Shown here piece by piece: positions 9,985 to 21,297 of a DNA stretch of 64,000 nt (its first letter is position 1; each line of letters starts with the position of its first letter). The position numbers and the translations under genes are program-made. The stretch covers positions 5,388,056 to 5,452,055 of the forward strand of contig OZ024825.1 of NCBI GenBank assembly GCA_964016985.1, written 5' to 3'. The notes under the pieces are model-generated. The model was given only the letters and a program-made list of their open reading frames with translations, ran no database searches and was not told the DNA's origin. Source of the stretch: Anodontia alba. Lineage: Eukaryota; Mollusca; Bivalvia; Lucinida; Lucinidae.

Positions 9985-10420
9985 AATTTCATACTCCACA
10001 ACTCCTAACAAAATGGCATGTGCAAACAGTGCAGACCCAGATCAGACTTCTCCAGGGCCCAGTTGTTCAAAGCTAACGATGTCATTAGTTAACGATTCGT
10101 TAAAATTTACATCGAGTGATATGCAAATATGCTGAAATTTTTTTGCTGAAATGCAAAAGCTACTCACATTTTTTCAGCAAAAAATATCAGAATATTGTAT
10201 ATTGAATCTGCTAAAACAGTTAACAAAATGACCCTTAACGAGCTCGTTAAGCTAACGACGCTTTGAACAACTGGGCCCTGATCAGGATCTACTCTTTTTT
10301 GCCATTCCACTAAGTACTTTAAGAAATAATTGTATTAAAAGCAAAATTAAGACCAAAAAAGTATGGAATAAAGTGTTTGAAATTTTTGGATATTTACAGT
10401 ATTACAAGTTTTTGCTTCAT
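9985..10420. mobile_element. Family I inverted-repeat element split by family P
   Basis: The left part has CCATAAATGTCCTAAAATTT and core I (GCAAACAGTGCAGACCCAGA). The right part continues GATCAGGATCTACTCTTT, TTGCCATTCCACTAAGTAC and TATGGAATAAAGTGTTTGAA. Family P (10055-10278) sits at the centre. Related copies: 47048-47375 and 49683-49865. Confidence 0.65.
10055..10278. mobile_element. Family P MITE (GGGCCCAGTTGTTCAAAGC ends)
   Basis: Starts GGGCCCAGTTGTTCAAAGC and ends in its complement, with subterminal inverted CTAACGA/TCGTTAG motifs. The interior has a hairpin built from TTTTTTGCTGAAATGC and TTTTTTCAGCAAAAAATA. It is inserted in the centre of family I. A second copy is at 37908. Confidence 0.82.
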
Positions 10421-10586
10421 TTCATCTCGAGATAACCTGAGATAACCTATGTTGCCTTCCAATTACCCTGCTGCTGGTAAATAAACATATTTTCTGCTAG
10501 TTCATGTCACCTTAGATTACCCTAAATTATCCCAGATATATACTACTGTGGATATTGTGCCAATCAAAAAAAATATTTGTTGTCAT

Positions 10587-10799
10587 TTAACCCTTATCAT
10601 GCTGAATAAATTAAGATGCCACACCCACATCTAATTTTCAGCCAATGAGATTACTTGATCCAAGAGTTTGATACAAATATACATAATTAATGACAAACAG
10701 TGCAGATCCAGATCAGTTGGCTTCTTCTGAAGCCAACTGATCTGGATCTACACTGTTTGCAAAGACAATGTATATCCGGTTCAGCAGGACAAGGGTTAA
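10587..10799 (+). mobile_element. Family A MITE
   Basis: TTAA at 10587 and 10796. The right end TTCAGCAGGACAAGGG is intact; the left end is CCCTTATCATGCTGAA. Core I palindrome: GATCAGTTGGCTTC meets GAAGCCAACTGATC. Confidence 0.9.
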
Positions 10800-10876
10800 C
10801 CAGTCCAATGTTTTATGTCCCTGTCAACATTTGTATAATTCATACTGAGACAATGAAAGGATGATGATGGAAGGCT

Positions 10877-11030
10877 CTCTGCAATGAAGTGCCAAACAGT
10901 CATGAGCTGAATTCTGTTGCAATGGGATTCGAACCTGGGACCTCGTGATCCCAAGTCAGAAGTGCTAACAAGTTGGCCATGTGCATACTCCTAAACCAAG
11001 AAAACCATCAGAATTTTCCAATAATGCTTA
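10877..11030 (-). mobile_element. S2 tRNA-derived SINE
   Basis: Same sequence as the SINE at 9270-9413, including the complement of GGTTCGAATCC and of an A box (GCTAACAAGTTGGCCA), and continuing to CAGAATTTTCCAATAATG. No target duplication is evident. Confidence 0.68.
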
Positions 11031-11057
11031 GCATGCTGGCTAAGCATTTTTCAGTTA

Positions 11058-11465
11058 CCATATTTACCCTAAGTGTTGGGACAGCTTCTGATCATCATTT
11101 TTGTCCTAAAATTTAACCCTAGTCCTGCTGAACACGGATATACCCTGCCTTTGCATACAGTGTAGATCCAGATCAGTTGGCTTCTGAAGAAGCCAAATGA
11201 CCTGGATCTGCACTGTTTGTCATTGAAAATGTGAATTTGTATCAACAGCCTGGATCAAGTAATCTGATTGGTTGAAAATTCGAAGTGGACATGGCATTTT
11301 AATTTAAAATTTACAAACTGTTGATGTGCCTAAAGACTGTCAGATGAGTGGCAAACAGTGTAGACCAAGCTAGCTGATCTGATTCATTCTACATTCAGTG
11401 GCATCTGATCTGGGTCTACACTATTTGCTCTGGTCTGTCTGTCCCAATAGTCAGGGTAAATATAG
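11058..11465 (+). mobile_element. Family B MITE containing a family A copy
   Basis: TA at 11056 and 11466. The left end CCATATTTACCCTAAGTGTT matches the right end CCCAATAGTCAGGGTAAATA in reverse. Family A (11113-11307) interrupts the left arm at TCCTAAAATTTAA. Core I follows near 11350-11430. Confidence 0.8.
11113..11307 (-). mobile_element. Family A MITE nested in family B
   Basis: TTAACCCTAGTCCTGCTGAA at the left; the right end has lost its terminal repeat and stops at a TTAA near 11304. Core I is present (CAGTGTAGATCCAGATCAG). Confidence 0.78.
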
Positions 11466-11474
11466 TAAATCTTA

Positions 11475-11691
11475 CTGTATGTACGGAAAGTATTTGGACA
11501 CCTCAACTCCAAATCCATACTTGTTCTAGAATTTAAACAAGAGCAATTTACTACCCGATGTTGTGTCTAAAAATTGCTGGATGAGTGGCTAACAGTATAG
11601 ACCCTAATGGGATGCCCCACTCTGTGGCATCTCATCAGGGTCTGCACTGTTTGCTCAACCCTGTCTGTAGAAATACATATGGTAAATACGG
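11475..11691 (+). mobile_element. Family B MITE
   Basis: Starts after TA at 11473 and ends before TA at 11692 (GGTAAATACGGTA). Core I variant: AACAGTATAGACCCTAATGG against CATCAGGGTCTGCACTGTTT. It lies only a few bases from the previous B copy, in the same orientation. Confidence 0.8.
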
Positions 11692-11866
11692 TATTAATGA
11701 TCAGTTTTTACTTGTGCAAAAAATGTTGAAGTTTCACCTACAATGAATTTTTACTCAGGTAAACATTAACCACTAAGAAGTTTAAACCAGAGTTATCTAG
11801 CCAACTAAGGAAATATTTGTGTCTGTAAGGCACCAGCCATGACCACAGCAGGCAACACTAATTTCA

Positions 11867-12436
11867 TCCCAACGCTTTTTTAAAAAAGTGATGGGGTATT
11901 GTAAATGTCTCCATTCATCCATCCGCTCACCCTTCCATCTGTCTGTCCATCACACTATCTCCTCCTAAACCAAAGGGCAGAATTCTACCAAACTTAGTAA
12001 ATCACTTCCCCTCATGGTAAGAGTGTGCATGAGCAACATTATTTTTCATGTGTCTATCTTCCATCCATTTGTCCATCATGCTATCTCCTCTTAAACCACT
12101 GGGCGGAATTCAACCAAACTTGCTGCATCACTTCTCCTCATGGTAAGGGTAAGCGAGAGCAATATTATATTTCCATGCATCAATCCATGTGGCATCTGTT
12201 GTCTATCCATCTGTCCGTCATGCTATCTCTGTCTAAACCCTGGGCGGAATTCAACCAAACTTGCTACATCACTTCCCCTCTTGGTAAGGGTGTGCGAGAG
12301 CAATATTATTTTTCTACGCTACATGACCTCCTCTTATGGTAAGGGTGTGCAAAAGCAAGTCTGTCTTTCCATCAGTCATGCTAATTGTAACTAGTGTGGG
12401 GATTTGCGATGGCATGCCATCGACTGCGCATTCTAG
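11867..12436 (+). mobile_element. Helitron-like non-autonomous element, copy 1
   Basis: 5' end TCCCAACGCTTTTTT, preceded by A, opens with a hairpin (pairing with AAAAAAGTGATGGGG). 3' end is CTAG followed by T, with the perfect 16-bp palindrome CGATGGCATGCCATCG at 12407-12422 just upstream. These are Helitron hallmarks (TC start, hairpin, CTRR end, insertion between A and T). Inside are ~110-bp units with GGCGGAATTCAACCAAACTT and CATGGTAAGGGTGTGCGAGA. A second copy, 62568-62930, has the same ends. No Rep/helicase coding region. Confidence 0.75.
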
Positions 12437-12439
12437 TTT

Positions 12440-13191
12440 ATTTATGTGGAGGGTGAGAGAACCCTAGAGTATGCCCTAGCATTCAACCTGCTTCTTGGGA
12501 ACACATGTTTCAAGAAATGTGACAGCCATCTCATCATGTAGAAGTTGAGAAATGCAGCCATCCAGATAGACTTCATCCTTTTCTGTAGGACCGTGCATAA
12601 ACTTTTCACTGATGTAAAAGTGATCCCTGGCGAGGAAGTAGCCCTGCAACATCAGCTTCTTGTATGCACAATGAGGATTGATGTGCCACCAAAATCCAAG
12701 CGCAAGTTCACCCCTAGTCTTAAAGTTTGAAAGCTTACTGATTGTGTTGGTGTTAAATGACACTTCAACCCTTGTGGGTCATTTTGTGTCATCTCCCAGA
12801 GAAAGGGAGAAGAGAGATAGAGAGATAGAAGAGATAGTAGAGGAGATGAAAGAGAGGGACAGGGGAGAAAGAGGAAAATGAATTAAAGTGAAGAAACAGA
12901 AGAAATAAAAACATTCCCCTCTACCTTTACCTGCTGCAAGAACAGCAGACCCTGCCCAACTGTAAGCCAATATCAGTTGGATGCCCCATTGACGCAAGAT
13001 ACATGAACCTTTGCCTCATCCAACCACCCCAAATGGAAGCTTAAAGATCCTCAGACAAGCAGTCATTTCCAGGAGGTCTTCAACATGCATGTGAGTGGTC
13101 TGTCAGGTGTCGCTGATGCTGCCACTGAGAATATCTGGAACAACATCAAGACTGGCCTGCTTAAGATCACTGAGGAGGTGTGTGGCACAAA
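12440..13191 (+). pseudogene. APE endonuclease-RT (RTE-like) non-LTR retrotransposon fragment
   Basis: The plus-strand frame reads through the C-terminal end of an APE endonuclease and the linker before the reverse transcriptase. Recognisable pieces are CFKKCDSHLIM, IQIDFILFCRTVHKLFTDVK, VIPGEEVALQHQLLV and, after a gap, HFQEVFNMHVSG and ADAATENIWNNIKTGLLK. They match my memory of RTE-type ORFs often annotated as craniofacial development protein 2-like. A stop at 12539-12541, a TGA near 12728 and an inserted block (12738-13036) break the frame. It begins beside the Helitron 3' end and is cut by the 44-bp satellite near 13190. No RT catalytic motif remains. It is not functional. Confidence 0.85.
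12738..13036. mobile_element. 299-bp insertion in the RTE fragment, 7-bp duplication
   Basis: Flanked by AAGCTTA at 12731-12737 and 13037-13043. Removing it and one copy rejoins the retrotransposon frame. It contains a GA-rich tract (12796-12880) and no visible terminal inverted repeats. Family unknown. Confidence 0.7.
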
Positions 13192-15990
13192 TATTGCCTG
13201 GTTATGCTTATTGTACATACTGCTAACAACAGAGACATGGCCTGATTATGCAGGCTGCACATACTGCTAACAGCACACACATGGCCTGATTATGCTTATT
13301 GTACATACTGCTAAAAGCACAATCATGGCCTGGTTATGCATGTTCATACTGCTAACAGCAGAGACATGGCTTGGTTATGCATGTTGCACATACTGCTAAC
13401 AGCACAAACATGGCCTGATTATACTTATTGTACATACTGCTTACAGCACAGACATGGCCTGGTTATGCACATTGCCTATTCTGCTAACAGCAGAGACATG
13501 GCCTGTTTATGCATGTTGTACATACTGCTAACAGCACAAACATGGCCTGATTATGTTTATTGTAGATACTGCTAACAGCAGAGACATGGCCTGGTTATGC
13601 ATGTTGTACATACTGCTAACAGCAGAGACATGGCCTGGCTATGCACACTGCACAGACTGCTAACAGCACAAACATGGCCTGATTATGCTTATTGTACATA
13701 ATGCTAACAGCAGAGACATGGCCCAGTTATGCATGTTGCATATACCGGTACTGCTAACAGCACATACTGCTAACAGCACAAACATGGCCTGGTTATGCAT
13801 GTTGCACATACTGCTAATTATTGTACATACCGCAAACAGCAGAGACAAGGCCTGGTAATGCATGTTGAACATACTGCTAACAGCAGAGACATGGCCTACT
13901 TATGCATGTTGCACATACTGCTAACAGCAGAGACATGGCCTGGTTATGCATGTTGCACATACTGTTAACAGCACGAACATGGCCTGATTATGCTTATTGT
14001 ACATACTGCTAACAGCAGAGACATGGCCCAGTTATGCATATTGCACATACTGCTAACAGCACAAACACGGCCTGATTATGCTTATTGTACATACTGCTAA
14101 CAGCACAGACATGGCCTGATTATGTTCATTGTAGATACTGCTAACAGCAGAGGAACGGCTTGGTTATGCAAGTACATACTGCTAACAGCACAAATATGGC
14201 CTGATTATGCTTATTGTAGATACTGCTAACAGCAGAGGCATGGCTTGGTTATGCATGTTGTACATACTGCTTACAGCAAAAACATGGCCTGATTAGGTTA
14301 ATTGTACATACTGCTAACAGCACAGACAGGGCCTGTTTATGCACCTTGCATTTACTGCTAACAGCAGAGACATTGCCTGGTTATGCATGCTGCACATACT
14401 GCTATCATCACAAACATGGTGTTATTATGCTTAATGTACATACTGCTAAGAGCACAGACATATCCTATCAGCAGAGACACAGCCTGGCTATGCATGCCGC
14501 TAAAAGCACAAACTAGCCTGATTATGCATGTTGCACATACCGCTAACAGCACAAACATGATCTTATTGTGTGTATTGTCATACTGCTAACAGCAGAGACA
14601 TGGCTGGTTATGCATGTTGCACATATTGCTGACAGCACAAACATGACCTGATTATGCTTATTGCACATACTGCTAACAGCACAGACATGGCCTGGTTATG
14701 CACCTTGCATATACTCCCAACAGTACAGACATGGCCTGATAATGCACCTTGCATATACTGTTAACAGCAGAGACATTGCCTGGCTATGCATGTTACACAT
14801 ACTGCTTACATCACAAAAATGGTGTGATAATGCTTAATGTATATACTGCTAACAGCACAGACATGGTCTGGTTATGCATTTTGCACATACTGCTAACAGC
14901 ACAAACATTGCCTGATTATGCTTATTGTACATACTGCTAACAACACACACATGGCATCATTATGCACATTGCAAATACTGCCAACAGCACAAATATTGCC
15001 TGGTTATGCATGTTGTACATACTGCTAACAGCACAGATATGGCCTGGTTATGCTTATTGCACATACTGCTAACAGCACAAACATGGCCTGATTATGCTTA
15101 TTGTACATACTGCTAACAGCACAGACATGGCTGGTTATGCATGTTGCACATACTGCTAACAGCACAAACATTGCCTGATTATGCTTATTGCACATACTGC
15201 TAACAGCACAAACATGGCCTGATTATGCTTATTGTACATACTGCTAACAGCACAGACATGGTCTGGTTATGTTATTGTACATACTGCTAACAGCACAAAC
15301 AGGGCCTGATTATGCTTATTGCACATACTGCTAACAGCACAAACATGGCCTGATTATGCTTTACTGTACATACTGCTGACAGCATAGACATGGCTGGTTA
15401 TGCATGTTTCACATACTGCTAACAGCACAAACATTGCCTGATTATGCTTATTGTACATACTGCTAACAACGCACACATGGCCTAGTTATGCACATTGCAC
15501 ATACTGCCAACAGCAGAAATATTACCCCTGGTTATGCTTATTGTACATAATGCTAACAGCACAGACCAGGCCTGATTATGTTCACTGCACATACTGCTAA
15601 CAACACACACATGGCAGCACACACCTGGCCTGGTTATGCACACTGCACATACTGCTGACAACGCAATCATGGCCTGGTTATGTGTACTGCACATACTGCT
15701 AACAGCCCAATTATGGCCTGAATATGCACACTGCACAGCTGACAGCACAAAGATGGCCTGATTATGCACATTGTAGATTCTGTTAACAGCAGAAATATGG
15801 CCTTGTCGTATACATACTAATAATAGCACAAACTATATACTTATGTACATTGCACATACTGCAAACAGCACAAATATTGCCTGAATGTGTGCATTGCACA
15901 TAAAGCTATCTGGGAAACAGCACCAGCATTTCCTTGGTATGCACACTCTGCTCTCATCACAAGCATTGCCTTGTTATGTACATACCTTAT
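13189..15990. repeat. 44-bp satellite array, about 60 units
   Basis: Exact 44-base spacing is seen, for example ACATAC at 15061 and 15105. Each unit reads ACATACTGCTAACAGCAC, an ARACATGGCCTG segment, then a variable end. Two variants mix: GGTTATGCATGTTGC, often with CAGAGACATGG, and GATTATGCTTATTGT with CACAAACATGG. The last units, from about 15840, are decayed. ORFs on both strands here (for example 13336-13575 and 15482-15829) are by-products. Confidence 0.92.
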
Positions 15991-16254
15991 TTACTGTAAA
16001 TATTCAGACAGACATATCTCAGCAAATAGTATAAATCACTATGAAACTGCCCCTAGCATAGAAGTATAATCAGGGTTTGCACAATTTTCCATTCATCTAG
16101 CACTTTTTGGTAGTGTTTGGAATTGGCCGGAATTTCATAGTCAATCATCGCTTTTGTAATTTGTAATTAATAATCGACTTGTAGAAAATATATTCACTCT
16201 TAATATAGCCCTCTTCCAGGTACTTATTCATTGCTCAAGATCAATAAGAGGGGT

Positions 16255-16430
16255 ATCCCGATAATATTTTTTTTTTATTTTTCCATAAAAACATATGTTG
16301 TAGGGCCACTCTGCAAGGAGCTTCTAATGAGTACCCACATCATGAAGAAATAGCAAAAATATCAGTAAATTTGGGTTGACTTATTTATTGCTATTTTATC
16401 TTTTTTTTTTTTTTTTTTTTTTTCACTTTT
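16255..16430. mobile_element. Family F MITE remnant plus poly-T tract
   Basis: GGGTATCCCGATAATA, a T-run, CCATAAAAACATATGTTGTA and CTTCTAATGAGTACCCACA mark a rearranged F copy with half of core II lost. A T-run of about 23 follows at 16400. Confidence 0.55.
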
Positions 16431-16829
16431 ATTGAGCACAGACAGCTTTGAATTTCATTTCTTTATTACTTGCCTGTAAAAACAGAACATGAGAAAAACA
16501 TGGTTCTAAAAACAGAATTTTTGGATTAGTCAACTACAAAAAATCTTTCCGATCATCAGTCACAAGAAGCAAAAGTGACGGATGATCAATTATAACCTAT
16601 CATCAGTGGAAACACCAAGTTTTTGGATACACTACTAGAGAATCAAACAAACTTTTTTTTAGATATTAGGACAATTAGGACAGTAAAGAGTTACATATGT
16701 TTTACTGCCAACATCTATGTCGAGTGGACTCGTCTATCTCAACTCTCTGGAGCGGTCTATTTCCAATAGCAGTGTGGCTGGTTAGTTTTTATTACTACTA
16801 TGTTTTATTAAAATTCCTGTATAGTTAAA

Positions 16830-16900
16830 GCAATGGTGTAGACCCTGATAAGATACTGTTTTGCAGTGTCTGATCTTGGTCTGCACTATTTCCCAATAAC
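16830..16900. repeat. Orphan core I palindrome
   Basis: GCAATGGTGTAGACCCTGAT and GATCTTGGTCTGCACTATT are inverted around GTTTTGC, with no recognisable terminal repeats nearby. Confidence 0.5.
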
Positions 16901-16931
16901 TCTTTTGGGGGTTTCCCGACTAAAGCGAGCT

Positions 16932-17027
16932 AATAAAGTTTCTGCATGGCTGAGTAGGTAGCACTCCTGACTTCTGATCACATTGTCCTGGGTGCACAGA
17001 ATTCAGCTTATGACTGTACAACACTTC
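16932..17027 (+). mobile_element. S2 SINE fragment
   Basis: Plus-strand copy of the family seen at 9270 and 10877: A-box-like TGGCTGAGTAGGTAGC near 16947, then CTCCTGACTTCTGATCAC and AGAATTCAGCTTATGACTG. The B box is degraded. Family C begins directly after it. Confidence 0.5.
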
Positions 17028-17310
17028 AATTACGGAAAACACGAATATTCAAATATGTTGAAAATTTTACAACCAAAAAAAAGAAAATTTTCAGATAAAA
17101 AATTCTGATATTTTTCATATTCCTGCTCAAAACACAGATTGTGGGTACTTGTTAGAACTGCCTCAGTGAGGCAGTTCTAACAAGTACCCACAATCTCTGT
17201 TTTCTTTAGCAAAATAAGAAAAATAATGTATACCCCTGTAAACCCCAGTTTTACTGTATAAAAGTGGGGCTTAAGGGGGGTCAAAATTGTATAGGCATGT
17301 TTTCGTGATG
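17028..17310 (-). mobile_element. Family C MITE
   Basis: Left end CAATTACGGAAAACACGAAT (diverged), right end ATAGGCATGTTTTCGTGATG. Core II is nearly perfect: TTGTGGGTACTTGTTAGAAC / GTTCTAACAAGTACCCACAA. Confidence 0.85.
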
Positions 17311-17840
17311 ATTGCTCATTGCCATTCAATATCACACTTTCATTGCCTCAATATGACAGAAATACTGTTAAAAGCTGCATAAAGCACAAATTCATCCATC
17401 CATCAATCCATATTTGACCTGCACATAATGAACCAATGAACTTATTAGCTTCCTAATGCTTTGAAATAATTACTGTCTTTCATGTGAAATATCGACAAAT
17501 CACTTCCCATTAAGCCTAAAATGTCAAGTTCTTTGTTAGCATTTTTTATGACTTTTTTAATTAATAGTTTGTTTCTGTAAAAATTAAAATAGGTTTACAA
17601 ACTATATCCAGATTAAAATTAGTTTGAAATCTGGCTTCCTCTCAGAAACAAAATGGTTCTTTGGTACCAAGAAATTTTGTTCAGCATAATACTGATAAGC
17701 ATAAGTTATAGTTTATCTCGAGAAACTCAACAATATAATTCAGGTGACTGAAGGGAGTACAAAATCATGTTGTTTAATTTCTCCAGGTAAACTTTAACTG
17801 ACTTACTGCTAAGCCAACCTATTAATCAATCACCAAAATG
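17311..17840. other. No feature recognised
   Basis: AT-rich low-repeat sequence; nothing supported. Confidence 0.5.
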
Positions 17841-18050
17841 ACCGTATTTACCCTAAGTATTGGAACATCTCAAATCCTTACCATACTTCTCCTAAAATTT
17901 GAAAATGGCCTGTTCCCCTATCTGCTGATGTGTTTTAAATGCAGTGGCAAACAGTGTAGACCCTGATCTGATGCTGCATTCTGTGGCATCAGATCTGGGT
18001 TTACACCGTTTGCTCAGGCCTATCTGTCCCAATACTTAGGGTTATTATGG
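17841..18050 (+). mobile_element. Family B MITE
   Basis: ACCGTATTTACCCTAAGTAT at the left and CCCAATACTTAGGGTTATTA at the right. Core I: GGCAAACAGTGTAGACCCTG against GATCTGGGTTTACACCGTTT. Confidence 0.85.
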
Positions 18051-18640
18051 TAATCAGAAATTGCATCAAACTTCCTTCATTATATTCTTAGGCCAATTTT
18101 TTTCTGTGTAACCTAAATTATGCCAGAAGTAATATGGTATAGCAGAAATTCTATGCAATTAGATTTATGAGTATAAAGTAAAACCTGGCATCTGATTGCT
18201 GGAAAAAGTAGGCTGACCTTAATTACTGAAATAGCTACTTTTATAACATTAAAATCTTACTACTGAGATTGTCAGATTAAGTTTAATAATTTACACTTCT
18301 GTATTTATTGCCATGAACCAACAGTTATTTGTTGGTTTTATTTCAGGGCAATAGCCACAATAACAGGACATGAAAAGGAAAAACAACAACTTGTTGATAA
18401 ATCTAGTCTGAACATTGATTTTTTTCTTCATCACATCAAGACCCTTTCAAGTATACACTACATTAAGTTGTTTTTTACACCAAATTACTGCTGTTTTCTC
18501 CGGGTGGTATGCAAATTGCACAATAAATTGACAATTACAGCAGCTAATGGCTCACTCAAGCTCCAAGCAGACAGTTACAACATACTTACCAAGCTATGAT
18601 TAGCCCTGTCAAAGACGACAGCTGTCTCCAGATAAGCCAA
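18051..18640. other. No feature recognised
   Basis: No array, tRNA-like box or coding ORF supported. Confidence 0.45.
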
Positions 18641-18800
18641 ACATTCAGTAGCAATTTTATCTTATTTCTCCATAAAAAATATGTTTTGGGATCTCATTAG
18701 AATTGGTCTCGAAGAGACCAATTCTAATGAGATCCCAAAACATATGTTTTTATGGACAACATGGAAAAATTAACTTTTTTCCTAATACACAATAACTACT
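18641..18800. mobile_element. Family F MITE with perfect 32-bp hairpin
   Basis: Arms 18679-18710 and 18714-18745 are perfectly complementary around a 3-base loop; the arm starts ATATGTTTTGGGATCTCATT. Outside lie TCTTATTTCTCCATAAAAAA and, at the right, TTATCTGGAGCTCTG. Confidence 0.78.
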
Positions 18801-19288
18801 TATCTGGAGCTCTGAAGATGGTGATATATTGCCAGTTGAATGCAATTCATCTAATGGACAATAATGGTTGCAATGGGTTCTTATCATTCTCAGCTGTCTG
18901 TATGCAAAATCAAAGCAGGAAATAGAATATTCAAATACCATTTTAGAAGGTTTCAAATTAAAACTTTTGTCCACAGTATTATATAATTTTTTATATTCAA
19001 ACCCATGAAAAGGCAGTATATAGCCTTGTCTGGTGACCTGTAACTTCTGGGTTCAACTTTCTTTTTGATATAATACAGAACAGAATTTTATTTAGATGTA
19101 AACTATTACAGTTTCTAGTCTATCAGCATGCACATATAATAATATCACAAGGTCACAATACAAAATATATATGGCTAACAACAAATAAATACAATGTTAT
19201 CCGTAGATGATTCTGATGTAAGTATTGACTACAGGTGTCAATGTAGATTGCGGAACATGATGTATAAAGACTAGTTATTTTTCTTACA

Positions 19289-19566
19289 CATCACGAAAAC
19301 ACGCCTATATAATTTTGACCCCCTTAAACCCCACTTTTATATAGTAAAACTAGGGTTTACAGGGGTATACATTATTTTTCTTATTTCTGCTTAAAACATA
19401 GATTGTGGGTACTCATTAGAACTGCCTCATCGAGGCGGTTCTAACGAGTACCCACAGTCTATATTTTGAGCAGAAATTAGAAAAATATCAGAAATTTTTA
19501 GCTGAAAATTTTCATTTTTTGGTAGTAAAATTTTCAGTATATTTGAATAGGCGTGTTTTCGTAATG
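19289..19566 (+). mobile_element. Family C MITE
   Basis: Ends CATCACGAAAACACGCCTAT and ATAGGCGTGTTTTCGTAATG. The internal pair CCCCACTTTTATATAG / ACTGGGGTTT-type and core II (ATTGTGGGTACTCATTAGAA) are clear. Confidence 0.9.
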
Positions 19567-20047
19567 TCTGGAGGTATAATACAGCTAGGAACCAGAAGCT
19601 TTAGGTCATTGGACAAGGTTATATTATTAATGGCAAATAATAATAATATTCTCAGAAAACAACCTAAGCAACCTAAGCAAGTAAGTTTGGCATTTCATTC
19701 AAGTCTCTTAATTCTAAATAACTTAAAGAAATGCTTAGTTTTCAGGAATTTTCAGGAAAACAAAATCAGAAAAATTTAAATTTATTATCTGCTGAATTTG
19801 CCAAGGGCATGCTAACTGTTAAGAATTATGCTTCACAGGCTAAATATTTTCCCAGAAAAGAAGGACTGACATTTCATGTGAATTGTACATTAATATTGAT
19901 GTTTATATTATACCTATCAAAACTGTAGCAGACGACAGTGTAATTTTGTTTCCAGAGAAAAGTCTTGATATTTCACACAAATCATCTGCTAGCAGAATAA
20001 TCTTCTAGGCAGACAATTCACATGAAATATCAAGCCTCAATTTCTCT
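19567..20047. repeat. Family D and E fragments
   Basis: A D-like right arm (GAATTTGCCAAGGGCATGC) appears near 19792-19820. A decayed family E core III pair lies at 19920-20045: AAAAGTCTTGATATTTCACA and TGTTAAGCC-like complement CACATGAAATATCAAGCC. Confidence 0.5.
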
Positions 20048-20064
20048 GCAAATTAATAATAAAA

Positions 20065-20347
20065 CATTATGAAAACACGCCTATTCAAATACATGTATAT
20101 TGAAAATTTTACAGCCAAAAAAAGGAAGATTTTCAGATAAAAAATCTGATATTTTTCATATTTCTTCTCAAAACATAGATTTTTAGAACAGTTAGAACTG
20201 CCTCTGCGAGGTAGTCTAACGAGTACCCACAATCTATGTTTTATTAGCAAAATAAGAAAAATAATGTATACCCCTGTAAACCCCAGTTTTACTATATAAA
20301 ACTGGGGTTTAAGGGGGTCAAAATTATATAGGCGTGTAATCATGATG
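20065..20347 (-). mobile_element. Family C MITE
   Basis: CATTATGAAAACACGCCTAT at the left; the right end ATAGGCGTGTAATCATGATG has lost part of the terminal repeat. Core II has a deletion in its left arm. Confidence 0.82.
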
Positions 20348-20635
20348 ATAATATTTCAAAAGGCAACCTGCTGCAGTTGTGATTTGGTTTAATAAATAAA
20401 TAATATTTCATAATAAATAAATGGTTAAAATTTCAATGAACAGTTCTTATAGTTATGTTCTTGTATACACTTGTTTTATTGAGAAATAAATTGTTCAACT
20501 CAGACACACAGAGATATCTGGTTTTCACTTTAGCTGTTGCATCTGTCATCAAAGGGAGATATTTAATTGTGCTATCCATATTGCATTTGTGCATGCACAC
20601 ACACACACAAAACTATTAACCTGTTCTGAAGCCAT

Positions 20636-20840
20636 TTAATGCTTTGCATTCTGGGTAAAAATTTCAGTAGACGATATTTAAAGTGCTTTTTTTAGTTTCC
20701 CCACAAAACAGGATTTGACTTATCACGCAAATTGTCTCCATTGGAGACAATTTGCATGAAAGGTCAAATCCTGATTTCTGGGAAAAATAGGCTTAATATA
20801 TTGTCTGCTGAATTTGCCCAGAGAGTGGTAATGGTCCCGC
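20636..20840. mobile_element. Family D MITE
   Basis: TTAATGCTTTGCATTCTGGG at the left. Core III is a long hairpin: GCAAATTGTCTCCA / TGGAGACAATTTGC. The right arm ends GAATTTGCCCAGAGAGTGG. The 71-codon ORF inside is a by-product. Confidence 0.75.
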
Positions 20841-21074
20841 TCAGTACACAGAGGAATACCAATCAATATTGCACTTCAAGGAAATATAATGGGAATTTCA
20901 GACTCCCAAAAGAAGAATTTGAGAAAACCAATAAAATGATAGACTAATGGTAGAAATTTGTCAGGAATTCTATTCCAATACAGCAAAACAATATCATGTA
21001 GTTAACATGCCATAAAAACTGGATTTTATTTCAATATCTTAAGAACAGAAGAAAGTCCTACCTTTGATACAAGC

Positions 21075-21297
21075 TTTATGCTTAGCATGCTGGGTAAAAA
21101 TTTCAGAAGACGATATTTTGAAATATTTTTCTTATTCTTTTTAAAAAGAAACAAAAAAAAAGGATTCAACATTTCATGCAAATTGTTCTCTTAAAAGACA
21201 ATTTGCATGAAGTTTCAAATCCTATTTTCAGGGAAAAATTAAAAAAATATCAGAATTTGTCCTCTGCTGAATCTACCCACAGCATGCTAAGTGTTAA
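21075..21297. mobile_element. Family D MITE
   Basis: CTTAGCATGCTGGGTAAAAA at the left and CCACAGCATGCTAAGTG then TTAA (21294) at the right show the D ends clearly. Core III: CATTTCATGCAAATTG / CAATTTGCATGAAGTTTC. Confidence 0.78.

Noticed and set aside
13336..15829. ORFs on both strands with repeated HILLTAQTWPDY-like words
   Set aside because: Direct translation of the 44-bp satellite; the period is not a multiple of three and no unit-level codon conservation is visible.
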